In this document: positions 15,900 through 22,080 of the stretch, piece by piece
How positions within the stretch are numbered: position 1 is the first letter of the stretch
How the letters are laid out: each line of letters opens with the position of its first letter
IMG/VR virus record: IMGVR_UViG_3300021963_000410
Span: 1-33,066 of that record
Direction: 5' to 3' (one strand)
DNA length: 33,066 nt
From: a virus
Notes under the pieces: generated by a model
The model's database searches: none
What the model was told of the DNA's origin: nothing
What the model saw: the letters and a program-made list of their open reading frames with translations, nothing else
Translations under genes and position numbers: made by a program

Positions 15900-16403
15900 T
15901 TATTGTTTGTGTGATTTACGACGTTCTGCGGCGTCTGTAAATTCTTTTGTTGCATATTTTAAATGATTATAGAACACATCTATATCGGTACGCCCATCCT
16001 TGGCTGCTTCAATAAAGTCGGCAGGCAATGGAAGGCGCGGCCACTTGTGCGTTTTGACAAGACTCATGCAGGCGTATTGAAATTTATAATACGGCATATC
16101 CTGCAAGGCATAGAAGTATAACTTTAATCCATCTGCCATAGGCACAGAGCATTGCAGCATTTCAGCAAATGTACGCAAAGCATCTGCTATCTTCTCACGG
16201 GTGACAAGTGGTAACGCTTGCTGCGTAGAGGCGAGAGCAAGCGTTAGCTCTTGCGCACCCCCTTCAATTAGATCCAATGATATATTTCTGTCCTGTTCCA
16301 GTCCCCTGTATTCCGTCTGTGAAAACGCTAGATTGATCAAGCGCCTCACTGAGTCGTTGATGATTGTCTGAAGTTCGGCTGGTGTTCCGTCGTGTTTTGG
16401 CAT
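15900..16403 (-). CDS. probable helicase loader (lambda P / G39P-like)
   Basis: The open frame reaches back to 16520, but it lies largely inside the upstream gene there. The ATG at 16403 gives 167 residues, and 16508 is another possible start; none has a strong ribosome site. The C-terminal half has a layout seen in phage helicase loaders: a helical stretch ending YFYALQDMPYYKFQYACMSL, then KWPRLPLPADFIEAA and a basic tail. Its position directly after the HTH initiator mimics the lambda O-P pair. It would bring the host DnaB helicase to the phage origin. Function is inferred from order and pattern only. Confidence 0.55.
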   Translation of the reverse strand: MPKHDGTPAELQTIINDSVRRLINLAFSQTEYRGLEQDRNISLDLIEGGAQELTLALASTQQALPLVTREKIADALRTFAEMLQCSVPMADGLKLYFYALQDMPYYKFQYACMSLVKTHKWPRLPLPADFIEAAKDGRTDIDVFYNHLKYATKEFTDAAERRKSHKQ

Positions 16404-16968
16404 TGGCAAACTCGACAGATCTTCGTATCCAATTACGCCACGTTGCTCTCCAGTCTGCCTTTTGCTTTCCTTCGGCAATCCAGTAATCACGGAACCTATC
16501 TGTTTCATTATCGATCTCACTCTTCGTTAGGGCAGGAAACTTCATAAGCGCCCAGTTAATCTCCTCGTCACCGACATTCCAATCTGAAGGCAAAACGTGT
16601 TGACGCGCACCGCGTTTCAGAGTGGGTTGTATCATTGGTGTATCTATAAATGTATTGGAGGAACGTGGTTCAGGGGTGGGCGGAACCTCGTTCAGGGGTG
16701 GGGGGAACGTAGTTCCGGGGTCAAGTGTGAGGTGATACAAGTTTCCCTTGCCGGGTTTTTCTTGTGTATCGACAAGCCCAAGCTCTTCCAGATTGCGAAT
16801 TACTTTTCGCAAGCCACGCTCTGATAGTGATGTCTTGTTTGCAAGCTTGGCAATCGAAGGCCAACAGATACCCTCATCGTTTGACCAATCAGCCATAGCT
16901 ATAAGGACTAGCTTTTGGGTGGATGTCAATTGAACTTGCCAAGCCAAGTTCATTAGTCTAATGCTCAT
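16264..16968 (-). CDS. HTH replication initiator-like protein
   Basis: This is a 234-residue protein with a strong ribosome site (GGAGGAGAGG). Residues about 15-75 form an HTH_36-type winged helix (TSTQKLVLIAMADW, SIAKLANKTSLSERGLRKVI, GLVDTQEKPGKGNLYHL). A Pro/Thr linker follows (about 80-118). A C-terminal domain ends in KADWRATWRNWIRR, the conserved signature of phage replisome organisers (DnaT/O-like). It probably binds the phage origin. The last roughly 85 codons overlap the loader frame, and the final 45 residues look unconstrained. Confidence 0.72.
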   Translation of the reverse strand: MSIRLMNLAWQVQLTSTQKLVLIAMADWSNDEGICWPSIAKLANKTSLSERGLRKVIRNLEELGLVDTQEKPGKGNLYHLTLDPGTTFPPPLNEVPPTPEPRSSNTFIDTPMIQPTLKRGARQHVLPSDWNVGDEEINWALMKFPALTKSEIDNETDRFRDYWIAEGKQKADWRATWRNWIRRSVEFANAKTRRNTSRTSDNHQRLSEALDQSSVFTDGIQGTGTGQKYIIGSN

Positions 16969-17026
16969 CGTATCGCACCTCTCCTCCTTTTATTTAGGTG
17001 TGGTTACTCTCTCTCCTAGCCTTAGG

Positions 17027-17053
17027 CCCCGCTTCGTGCGGGGTCTTTTTTAT
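17027..17053 (+). terminator. intrinsic terminator on the strand opposite the early genes
   Basis: CCCCGC, TTCGT, GCGGGG form a 6-bp GC stem followed by TCTTTTTTAT on the plus strand, a textbook intrinsic terminator. All genes here are on the minus strand; on that strand the hairpin follows an A run and cannot terminate. It lies at the DUF1064 stop. Confidence 0.75.
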
Positions 17054-17547
17054 CCGATGATGCCTTCCCATTTGGCTACATCTTTGGCTGGTATCTCAAT
17101 GATTTTAATATCAAAGCAAGCTTCTACAAGTTTCTTTTTTATTTTATAAACGTCAGTTATCATGCCTTTAACATCTTCTACCACAGTCTTTATTGTGTGT
17201 CCACGATCATCGATGACGCAGTATTTAAAATCAGATCGATAAGTTGTGATCTTTTGATTCCTTACAACGCATTCATAAGGTGGCTGAAGGATCAGGTTTT
17301 CGATCTCACCTCGTTCTTGCATTGCTTTCAATTGCAGGTAACGTGTGCCTTCTGCTTTTGAATGGAAGAAGATTCCATCAATGCGCTCACCTGCTGCATT
17401 GTATTTACCCTTCCTCACTCCAACCTTTCCAGCACGGCCAGCAGTACCACGTTTTCGCAAAGTCTGGGGAGAAGCTGGGATCTCTGGTGTTACCGCAGAC
17501 TTGGCAGACTTTGATGATGGGTTCAGGGTTGGTTTTTTTCTTGGCAT
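17050..17547 (-). CDS. DUF1064 family nuclease
   Basis: This is a 165-residue protein. A basic, disordered N-terminus (about 1-45) leads to the DUF1064 pattern KYNAAGERIDGIFFHSKAEG, then LILQPPYE, TYRSDF and VVEDVKG. E66, D106, D125 and K127 match a PD-(D/E)XK nuclease core. Members of this family occur in phage replication regions and are thought to act as endonucleases, perhaps on branched DNA. That would suit a phage relying on recombination. Its ATG lies 25 bases inside the upstream regulator gene. Confidence 0.82.
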   Translation of the reverse strand: MPRKKPTLNPSSKSAKSAVTPEIPASPQTLRKRGTAGRAGKVGVRKGKYNAAGERIDGIFFHSKAEGTRYLQLKAMQERGEIENLILQPPYECVVRNQKITTYRSDFKYCVIDDRGHTIKTVVEDVKGMITDVYKIKKKLVEACFDIKIIEIPAKDVAKWEGIIG

Positions 17548-17852
17548 TTTGATACCTCTTGCGCAATGATACGTACTCCTAGTGCTTTAGCCCAGCACAT
17601 AAAGAAGAATGCTCCGGGCAAACGGGCTTTGCTTTCCCATTTAGCGACCATCGATTCTGAAACCCCAATCATCTGATCTAAATCTGATTGGCTGAGTGAA
17701 AGTTCTTTTCGCCTTGCGATTAAAGAATCGATCAGTTCATCATAAAAGACAAGCTCACTTGGGCTGGCTTTTAATGTGTGTATCCGTTTCAATGCAGCCT
17801 TTCCATCGGCACTGAGCCAATGGAAAGATAGCATTTCTTCTTTATCAGACAT
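17523..17852 (-). CDS. XRE-family HTH regulator
   Basis: This 109-residue protein has a helix-turn-helix of the Cro/CI (XRE) type at about residues 50-80: RRKELSLSQSDLDQMIGVSE, SMVAKWE, then RLPGAFF. The N-terminal 40 residues carry an unrelated helical part, and the C-terminus is short, without a dimerisation or cleavage domain of lambda CI type. No integrase is present, so it more likely controls the early-to-late switch than lysogeny. It overlaps DUF932 by 8 bases and DUF1064 by 25. Confidence 0.8.
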   Translation of the reverse strand: MSDKEEMLSFHWLSADGKAALKRIHTLKASPSELVFYDELIDSLIARRKELSLSQSDLDQMIGVSESMVAKWESKARLPGAFFFMCWAKALGVRIIAQEVSKCQEKNQP

Positions 17853-18924
17853 CTGAAAGTATACTACCAGCTATGCGTTCGACAGCAACACGGGCATCTT
17901 GATGCTTGAGGCCACGCGCATAAGCGGTAGCACCAGTAACAATATCCCAAGGGCTGCGCATAGGGCGTCCTTCATCTGCATTATGAGCAAGCTTAATAGC
18001 CTGTGCTTGGTTCTTCGTAAACCTTTTGATTAACACTGCGTCAACACGCTCTTCGTCTAGGTAAATAGACTTGGCATTAGCGACAGCATCTACAATAGAA
18101 TGGTTAGATGCAGTCTGTAATGACTCAAGTGCAGGCATTATCTCACTGGCCCACCGATGTGGAGCGTTGAGCGAGTGACGAATCGATACCTCTTTGTAGC
18201 CATGCGCTCCCCATACAATGCGGTTGCTGCATACATAATCAAACAAGAAGGTTCCGATCTTTAGTGTCGATGAACCGACCTCGCTATTCTGCACAAAGAA
18301 ACCACGCGCAAGCAAACCTGACTCTCCATTGCGGCGATCAGGAATCTCGACGCGGTTCTTTTCATCGGCAAGAAACACAAACATATCACGATCACCAGCA
18401 AACAAAGTGGTGTTATCTTTAGTTATCGTAACTTGTTTGCCGAACTCACCGGGAACAGTGAACTGTGCATCAGGGCCGCTGCCAAAGTTGCGAACCAGTG
18501 CGTCCACTACATCAGCATTCCAAATGCGACCATAAGTAGGGCCAGTTACTGCGGACAGTTGGTCTTCTCGTGATAGCCAGCCCACCTGCTCGACCTTGCG
18601 CTGTGCCATAGATTGATTGAGGCAATCGCTGACCAGATCGCTTGGCAATGTACGCATATAAGATGCAGGCGCACCAACAAGTTGGCATAGCTGACCAAAG
18701 GCCCAGTGACTAGGCGCAGTAACTCGATCATCATCCATCATGATAGCAATAGATCGAGGGTCATCTTCTACGGGTGCTATGGACAAATTGCGGTTAGCAA
18801 TTGTTCCCATCTGTGAGATGATACGTTGCCTGCGTGTGAATGCAGCCATATCATCGAGGGAAATAAATCGTTCATCATCAGGACGCTTAGCCCATTGTTG
18901 ATGCGCTTGTGTAAGTGTAGTCAT
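17845..18924 (-). CDS. DUF932 family protein
   Basis: This 359-residue protein has the features of the DUF932 phage/plasmid family: AFGQLCQLVGAPASYMRTLP, GPTYGRIWNADVVDAL, LFAGDRDMFVFLAD, ARGFFVQNSEVGSSTLKI, and CSNRIVWG followed by a histidine-bearing RHSLNAPHRW. The family is widespread on phages and plasmids and its biochemical role is not established; links to DNA replication or recombination have been suggested. It has a clear ribosome site (AGGAGAGAAC) and is the largest protein of the early block. It may act on replicating DNA or the host. Confidence 0.82.
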   Translation of the reverse strand: MTTLTQAHQQWAKRPDDERFISLDDMAAFTRRQRIISQMGTIANRNLSIAPVEDDPRSIAIMMDDDRVTAPSHWAFGQLCQLVGAPASYMRTLPSDLVSDCLNQSMAQRKVEQVGWLSREDQLSAVTGPTYGRIWNADVVDALVRNFGSGPDAQFTVPGEFGKQVTITKDNTTLFAGDRDMFVFLADEKNRVEIPDRRNGESGLLARGFFVQNSEVGSSTLKIGTFLFDYVCSNRIVWGAHGYKEVSIRHSLNAPHRWASEIMPALESLQTASNHSIVDAVANAKSIYLDEERVDAVLIKRFTKNQAQAIKLAHNADEGRPMRSPWDIVTGATAYARGLKHQDARVAVERIAGSILSDV

Positions 18925-18934
18925 TGTTCTCTCC

Positions 18935-19177
18935 TTAGTTAGGAATTATTATAGGTTTCCAATCACCTTCATCACCATCTCCAATCGAATAAATGTCTTC
19001 ACGATTGTAAGCGTTGATGTCAGGATCATTTAATCGCAATAGCATTAACATAGTTTCTACTGTTCCATTCCAATGAAAGTCACAGTCAAATGTTTCGCCG
19101 TTCAGTGCGCCAACGATTTCATAATCGCCATCACTGCGCGGCCATGCGAAGGTGATGTGGTTTGGATATTTACGCAC
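18935..19177 (-). CDS. small acidic early protein, unknown
   Basis: This is an 80-residue protein, strongly acidic in its second half (NDPDINAYNREDIYSIGDGD). A beta-like N-terminal part (HITFAWPRSDGDYEIVGALN) contains two tryptophans and a DCDFHWNG segment. Its ATG overlaps the upstream gene by 8 bases. It could be a DNA-mimic type inhibitor judging by charge alone, but there is no direct evidence. No family was recognised. Confidence 0.6.
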   Translation of the reverse strand: MRKYPNHITFAWPRSDGDYEIVGALNGETFDCDFHWNGTVETMLMLLRLNDPDINAYNREDIYSIGDGDEGDWKPIIIPN

Positions 19178-19373
19178 GGTCTTTTACCTCATGCTGTAGC
19201 AGATCAATGCTGAATACTATATTTTCTCGACGATAAATTGTTTCGTCATTCTCGCTATCGTAACAGATAGGTTGAACGAACTTAATTAATTCAAGCACTT
19301 GTTGCACCTTGTCGATAGGTACAAGGAAGCGTTGATAACTAATAGACATTACAACATAATCAGTCTTCTTCAT
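19170..19373 (-). CDS. small early protein, unknown
   Basis: The start at 19373 follows GGAGAAGAGAA, a better ribosome site than any near the ATG at 19424, which is also inside the neighbour. The 67-residue product (MKKTDYVVMSISYQRFLVPI) looks like a small alpha/beta fold. It has a helical middle (KVQQVLELIKFV) and a DSENDETIYRRENI strand/loop region. No family was recognised. Confidence 0.6.
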   Translation of the reverse strand: MKKTDYVVMSISYQRFLVPIDKVQQVLELIKFVQPICYDSENDETIYRRENIVFSIDLLQHEVKDRA

Positions 19374-19518
19374 TTCTCTTCTCCAATAAATCGTGGAAGC
19401 CAAGTCGCCTTGCTTCCTCTTCAAGTTGACGCACTCTATGTCGTGCGCGTTCTAATTGTTCAGGCAGTTGCCTGATTCGGTACATTAATTTTTTAATATC
19501 TTTTTCTTCTGCATTCAT
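19360..19518 (-). CDS. small coiled-coil protein (52 aa)
   Basis: This is a 52-residue frame from the ATG at 19518 with GGAG 6 bases upstream. Almost all of it is predicted helix with a heptad-like charge pattern (RIRQLPEQLERARHRV, RQLEEEARRLG), suggesting a short coiled coil. It shares one base with the upstream stop (TGATG) and overlaps the next start by 14 bases, which fits translational coupling. Function unknown. Confidence 0.6.
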   Translation of the reverse strand: MNAEEKDIKKLMYRIRQLPEQLERARHRVRQLEEEARRLGFHDLLEKRNEED

Positions 19519-19730
19519 CAGTGTCTCCTGATTGCATCTTGGAGGTAAAGGATTTCAGTACGCAGATCGTCGATCAAAAATGAGAGGTTGTTTTCTTTTG
19601 CAACGGCTAAACAATTAACCATCGTTTCAAGTTCCTCTGCTATCTCAGCAATTTTATAATCACGTTCTGCAAAGCGGTAAGCTTCTGGCTGCATATCAAA
19701 ATCATACAACACTGCCTTCATTTTACTCAT
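19518..19730 (-). CDS. small early protein, unknown
   Basis: This is a 70-residue helical protein, first in a new transcription unit: a terminator and a candidate promoter lie upstream. The ATG follows GGAGAAAGTAAG. The sequence (YKIAEIAEELETMVNCLAVA, FLIDDLRTEILYLQDAI) suggests two antiparallel helices. No family was recognised. Confidence 0.6.
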   Translation of the reverse strand: MSKMKAVLYDFDMQPEAYRFAERDYKIAEIAEELETMVNCLAVAKENNLSFLIDDLRTEILYLQDAIRRH

Positions 19731-19762
19731 CTTACTTTCTCCTAGTTAAACATATTTTTATT

Positions 19763-19793
19763 TTTATATGCTCTGTTAAACGCTGGTTGGCAA
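19763..19793 (-). promoter_or_regulatory. candidate sigma70 promoter for 19730 onward
   Basis: On the minus strand TTGCCA (19793-19788) is followed by an AT-rich block with CATATA at 17 bases spacing, or TATAAA at 19. It lies 53 bases after the terminator at 19847 and 33 bases before the first start codon of the next unit, where a promoter would be expected. Confidence 0.4.
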
Positions 19794-19846
19794 GCGATTT
19801 AGCTGCGGCCAGCGCACACCACTTCACCCTTTAGGGTAGGCGGAAG

Positions 19847-19871
19847 AAAAAAAAGGTGGGGCCGAAGCCCC
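19847..19871 (-). terminator. intrinsic terminator with UUCG loop
   Basis: On the minus strand GGGGC, TTCG, GCCCC is followed by ACC and eight T. It ends the first early unit (20515 to 19877), six bases after the stop of the 34-residue membrane gene. Confidence 0.85.
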
Positions 19872-19876
19872 CGGAG

Positions 19877-19981
19877 TTATACCTCCTTGTTATTCTCTAG
19901 ATTGCGGACAACAATCCAAAGCATAAATACGATGTTGATGAAAACGAATGCCTCAAAGGGCAGGATGTGCGATATATCCAT
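19877..19981 (-). CDS. 34-residue single-pass membrane peptide
   Basis: This short frame starts at the ATG at 19981, preceded by GGGAGAATCATC, and stops just before the terminator. Residues 6-25 (ILPFEAFVFINIVFMLWIVV) form one membrane helix, and the end is charged (RNLENNKEV). The clear ribosome site and the placement between a gene and a terminator argue that it is translated. As one of the first products made after infection it could act on a host membrane protein or block superinfection, but that is inference. Confidence 0.6.
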   Translation of the reverse strand: MDISHILPFEAFVFINIVFMLWIVVRNLENNKEV

Positions 19982-20005
19982 GATGATTCTCCCTAAGGAG
20001 GTGGC

Positions 20006-20515
20006 TTACGCCACCCCCTCCTCTGCTGCTGCTGATACGCCACCTTCGCGGATAGCTTCTACGTCAACGCCGAAGCGTTTGGCGGACTCAAGCGCGGCGC
20101 TTTGGAAGTCCTTACGAACTTGTGGTTTATAAGTTGGGCGAGTGAAACGCTCACCTGTGTGCTTGAGATGTCCTTCTTCAGCGACTTCCAACAGCGCATT
20201 GAGCGTAGTGACCTGCGTTTGCATACGGTCTGCCCAGTCAATAGCGCGGACTAGTTGTTGCTCACTGATTTCGTCACCACGGTGAGCACGAGCGGCAACG
20301 CGAACTCGTTCGCTTGCGAGGTCAAGCTGTTCTGTAGATGACTGCAAAGTCAAGGCGGCTGAGTAGCAGATGCCGTTGAAGAATCTCCGTTGAGCATATG
20401 CGAGTGCATTGACCTCGATCTGTTCACCAGTATCACGGTCTGTTTTTATCATTGGTTCAGTCATGAACTCAGCGATGGTATCGATTGCTTTTGTAAGTGC
20501 ATTAATAGTAGTCAT
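20006..20515 (-). CDS. first early protein, unknown (169 aa)
   Basis: The start at 20515 follows CTAGGAGAAG; the open frame continues to 20701 but that part is the structured leader. The protein is mainly helical. It has a possible beta-hairpin (IKTDRDTGEQIEVNALAYAQ), then several helices (LDLASERVRVAARAHRG, QLVRAIDWADRMQTQVTTLN), a basic stretch with TRPTYKPQVRKDF, and an Ala/Glu-rich tail. It is the promoter-proximal gene of the minus block, where phages usually encode host-takeover or DNA-protecting proteins. No family was recognised. Confidence 0.7.
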   Translation of the reverse strand: MTTINALTKAIDTIAEFMTEPMIKTDRDTGEQIEVNALAYAQRRFFNGICYSAALTLQSSTEQLDLASERVRVAARAHRGDEISEQQLVRAIDWADRMQTQVTTLNALLEVAEEGHLKHTGERFTRPTYKPQVRKDFQSAALESAKRFGVDVEAIREGGVSAAAEEGVA

Positions 20516-20591
20516 GTTACTTCTCCTAGTTGGTAACTTCGGGGCTATCCCGAAGGTGGCCCTAGCTGAAAGGGCGTTCGTGGTTCTGGCG

Positions 20592-20633
20592 CAAGGCCGC
20601 ACCGCAGGTGGGCCTGCGTAGCAGGTTGCCTTG
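20592..20633. ncRNA. possible three-way-junction RNA element
   Basis: CAAGGC (20592-20597) pairs with GCCTTG (20628-20633). Inside are two adjacent hairpins: CACC/GGTG (20600-20610) and CCTGC/GCAGG (20613-20625), joined by two-base linkers. All pairs are Watson-Crick, so the fold is possible on either strand. On the minus strand it would lie in the early mRNA leader. Confidence 0.35.
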
Positions 20634-20766
20634 TGACAGGTTCCGAACCCCTGTAGGCAGGGACAACTAGGGTAGACCAGAAGGGAGCAACGGAGACGCA
20701 ACCTGAGCAGTATGGCACTTACAAAAGCAATCGGTGCCGTCTCTTTTATCAGTCTTTATCAGTACT

Positions 20767-20772
20767 TATAAT
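20767..20772 (+). promoter_or_regulatory. candidate -10 element of the terS promoter
   Basis: TATAAT matches the sigma70 -10 box exactly. The position 17 bases upstream (TTTTAT) is a poor -35, so activation by a protein bound at the repeated ATCAGT units is possible. It lies 78 bases before the terS start. Confidence 0.35.
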
Positions 20773-20782
20773 CAGTCCATTG
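20772..20782 (+). promoter_or_regulatory. YAGTCCATTG motif, copy ahead of terS
   Basis: TCAGTCCATTG overlaps the last ATCAGT unit and starts at the final base of the TATAAT box. If that box is used, the transcript would begin inside the motif. Confidence 0.5.
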
Positions 20783-20850
20783 ACAGGTCGAAGAGGTCTG
20801 TCGTACCTCTCGCGCGCGGAATACTTAATGACAAACGGAGCTGCCTTTGC

Positions 20851-21249
20851 ATGGTTAATGTAGTGAAGCCAATCGAGTCTCCTAATGGTGCTCTCACTGA
20901 AATGCAGGATCGGTTTGTAGATGCTTATGTATCCAATGGCGGTCGCATAGAGAAGGCTGCTATCGAGGCAGGTTACAGTGAGACATCTGCTCGTACCTTA
21001 GGCAGTAGATTAGCTAAAGATCCCCGTATCTTACAGGAGATATATAGACGCACTGTAGAGCAGATTGCATTAGCTGCTCCGAAGGCTTTAGCAACAGTTG
21101 AGCGATTGGCCGTAACAGCACGTAGTGAGAAGGTACAACTTGAGGCAGCAGCAGATCTGTTGAATCGAGCAGGCATCAAGGCTCCAGATAAAGTCGATCA
21201 CAGGATTAACGGAGAGATCAGTGTTACTATCGATCTCGGTGGCAAGTGA
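20851..21249 (+). CDS. terS: small terminase subunit
   Basis: The ATG at 20851 gives 132 residues; the frame is open further upstream to 20734, but that part lies in the control region. GALTEMQDRFVDAYVSNGG, IEKAAIEAGYSETSARTLGS and RLAKDPRI match the DNA-binding helix-turn-helix of Terminase_2-type small subunits. An oligomerisation helix (APKALATVERLAV, EKVQLEAAADLLNRAG) and a short strand tail follow. The protein recognises the packaging site and loads the large subunit. The large subunit gene is unusually far away, 3.5 kb downstream, with five or six genes inserted between. Confidence 0.85.
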   Translation: MVNVVKPIESPNGALTEMQDRFVDAYVSNGGRIEKAAIEAGYSETSARTLGSRLAKDPRILQEIYRRTVEQIALAAPKALATVERLAVTARSEKVQLEAAADLLNRAGIKAPDKVDHRINGEISVTIDLGGK

Positions 21250-21270
21250 TAACTGATAGGAATCTGTACC

Positions 21271-21296
21271 CCCCATGTGTAGTGTAATGCATGGGG
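21271..21296 (+). other. hairpin in the terS-DUF5872 gap
   Basis: CCCCATG (21271-21277) and CATGGGG (21290-21296) form a 7-bp stem with a 12-base loop. A short A run, not T, follows, so on this strand it is not a typical terminator. It lies in the 123-base gap after terS. Confidence 0.5.
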
Positions 21297-21372
21297 TGGG
21301 GTCAAAAAATGGAAGAGGTGGTATTGCGAGTGAACCCCTATCTGTATTTTTCCCTTCAAACCCGCGAGGTGA

Positions 21373-21762
21373 ATGATGGCATACACAAAGCCCGGACTTA
21401 GGGATCGTATTAAGGCCGCTGTGATGCGTGGCTCTGAAGGTGGTAAGGCTGGTCAGTGGTCTGCGCGTAAGGCTCAGTTGGTGGCTCAGCGTTATGAGAA
21501 GGCTGGTGGTGGTTACTCTGGTGGCAAGACGAAGGAGCAGGAGTCGCTCTCTAAGTGGACAAAGCAGAAGTGGCGCACTAAGTCTGGTAAGAAGTCGTTA
21601 GTTACTGGTGAGCGTTACCTGCCGGAGAAGGCAATTAAAAAATTGTCCCCCTCCGAATATGCGCGGACTAGTGCGGCGAAGCGTGAAGGCATGGCGAAGG
21701 GCAAGCAGTTTGTTCGGCAGCCTAAGTCCATTGCCGAGAAGGTTAAGCAGTTTAGAAAGTAG
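21373..21762 (+). CDS. lysine-rich DUF5872-like protein
   Basis: This 129-residue very basic protein begins (M)MAYTKPGLRDRIKAAVM; the second ATG at 21376 is an equally likely start. The segments GGKAGQWSARKAQLVAQRYE, SLSKWTKQKWRTKSGKKSL and GERYLPEKAIKKLSPSEYA agree with a family (DUF5872) seen in large algal viruses and marine phages. Its function is not known to me. The charge suggests binding to DNA. It is the first of four small basic proteins in a row. The AGTCCATTG motif occurs near its 3' end (21723). Confidence 0.75.
   Translation: MMAYTKPGLRDRIKAAVMRGSEGGKAGQWSARKAQLVAQRYEKAGGGYSGGKTKEQESLSKWTKQKWRTKSGKKSLVTGERYLPEKAIKKLSPSEYARTSAAKREGMAKGKQFVRQPKSIAEKVKQFRK
21723..21733 (+). promoter_or_regulatory. 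YAGTCCATTG-like motif inside DUF5872 gene
   Basis: TAAGTCCATTG has the same nine-base core as the intergenic copies. It lies inside a coding frame (PKSIAE), 40 bases before the next start. It may be chance, as it is the only copy within a gene body away from a stop. Confidence 0.3.
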
Positions 21763-21772
21763 GAGTATTGAT

Positions 21773-21895
21773 ATGCCGATGGTTGGTGACAAGAAGTTTG
21801 GTTATGGTGCTAAGGGTATGGCTGCTGCTAAGAAGGCTGCTGTCAAGACTGGCAAGCCAATGAAGATGGCTAAGCCAAAGGCTAAAAAGAAATGA
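21773..21895 (+). CDS. 40-residue lysine-rich peptide
   Basis: The start follows AGGAGTATTGAT, a good ribosome site. The product (MPMVGDKKFGYGAKGMAAAK and a KTGKPMKMAKPKAKKK tail) has about one-third lysine and no acidic residue apart from D6. It resembles short basic peptides found beside DUF5872-type genes in other phages. A role in DNA condensation or packaging is plausible but unproven. It overlaps the next gene by four bases. Confidence 0.7.
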   Translation: MPMVGDKKFGYGAKGMAAAKKAAVKTGKPMKMAKPKAKKK

Positions 21896-22080
21896 AGAAG
21901 AAGAACTGGATCAAGGACGCAATCAAGAAGCCCGGTGCGCTACGCAAGACTGCTGGCGTGAAGAAGGGTGAAAAGATTCCTGCCAAAAAGCTGGAGGAGC
22001 TTGCGGAGAAGAAGGGTGTTACTGGGCAACGCGCTCGGTTAGCCAAAACTCTCAAGGCAATGGCGTCTAAGCGTGGCTAA
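21892..22080 (+). CDS. small basic protein of phage lysine-rich cluster
   Basis: This is a 62-residue basic protein starting at an ATGA overlap. It shows an amphipathic helix start (NWIKDAIKKPGALRKTAGVK), then KGEKIPAKKLEELAEKKGV and TGQRARLAKTLKAM. The 'KPGALxKxxGVKKGEKIPAKKLE' pattern is a recurring phage motif of unknown function. It is probably helical and DNA- or RNA-binding. Its stop overlaps the GTG of the following gene. Confidence 0.75.
   Translation: MKKKNWIKDAIKKPGALRKTAGVKKGEKIPAKKLEELAEKKGVTGQRARLAKTLKAMASKRG

Larger units (their letters stand above)
20516..20850. promoter_or_regulatory. divergent control region with extensive inverted repeats
   Basis: These 335 bases separate the early (minus) and late (plus) blocks and carry no convincing gene. 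They hold a hairpin at 20537-20555 (CTTCGGG/CCCGAAG), an enclosing pair at 20560-20565 and 20667-20672 (CCCTAG/CTAGGG), a three-way-junction fold at 20592-20633, and a hairpin at 20636-20654. The plus side has three ATCAGT units (20748, 20758, 20771), and the last overlaps a perfect TATAAT at 20767-20772. A small hairpin AGAGGT/ACCTCT lies near 20790-20808. Promoters for both directions, an origin, or the packaging site next to the small terminase gene could be here. Confidence 0.6.

Noticed and set aside
17523-17852. XRE protein as a lysogeny repressor
   Set aside because: No integrase, excisionase, attachment site or CI-type cleavage domain was found; a lytic regulator is simpler.
20636-20660. 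T-arm-like sequence (GGTTCCGAACC) suggesting a tRNA
   Set aside because: The loop size is wrong (nine bases within the ACAGG/CCTGT stem) and no acceptor or anticodon arm with proper spacing could be built on either strand.
20672-20702. Slight resemblance to the SRP RNA core (GACCAGAAGGGAGCAAC)
   Set aside because: The 5' half of the symmetric loop and the flanking pairs are absent; similarity is limited to a few bases.
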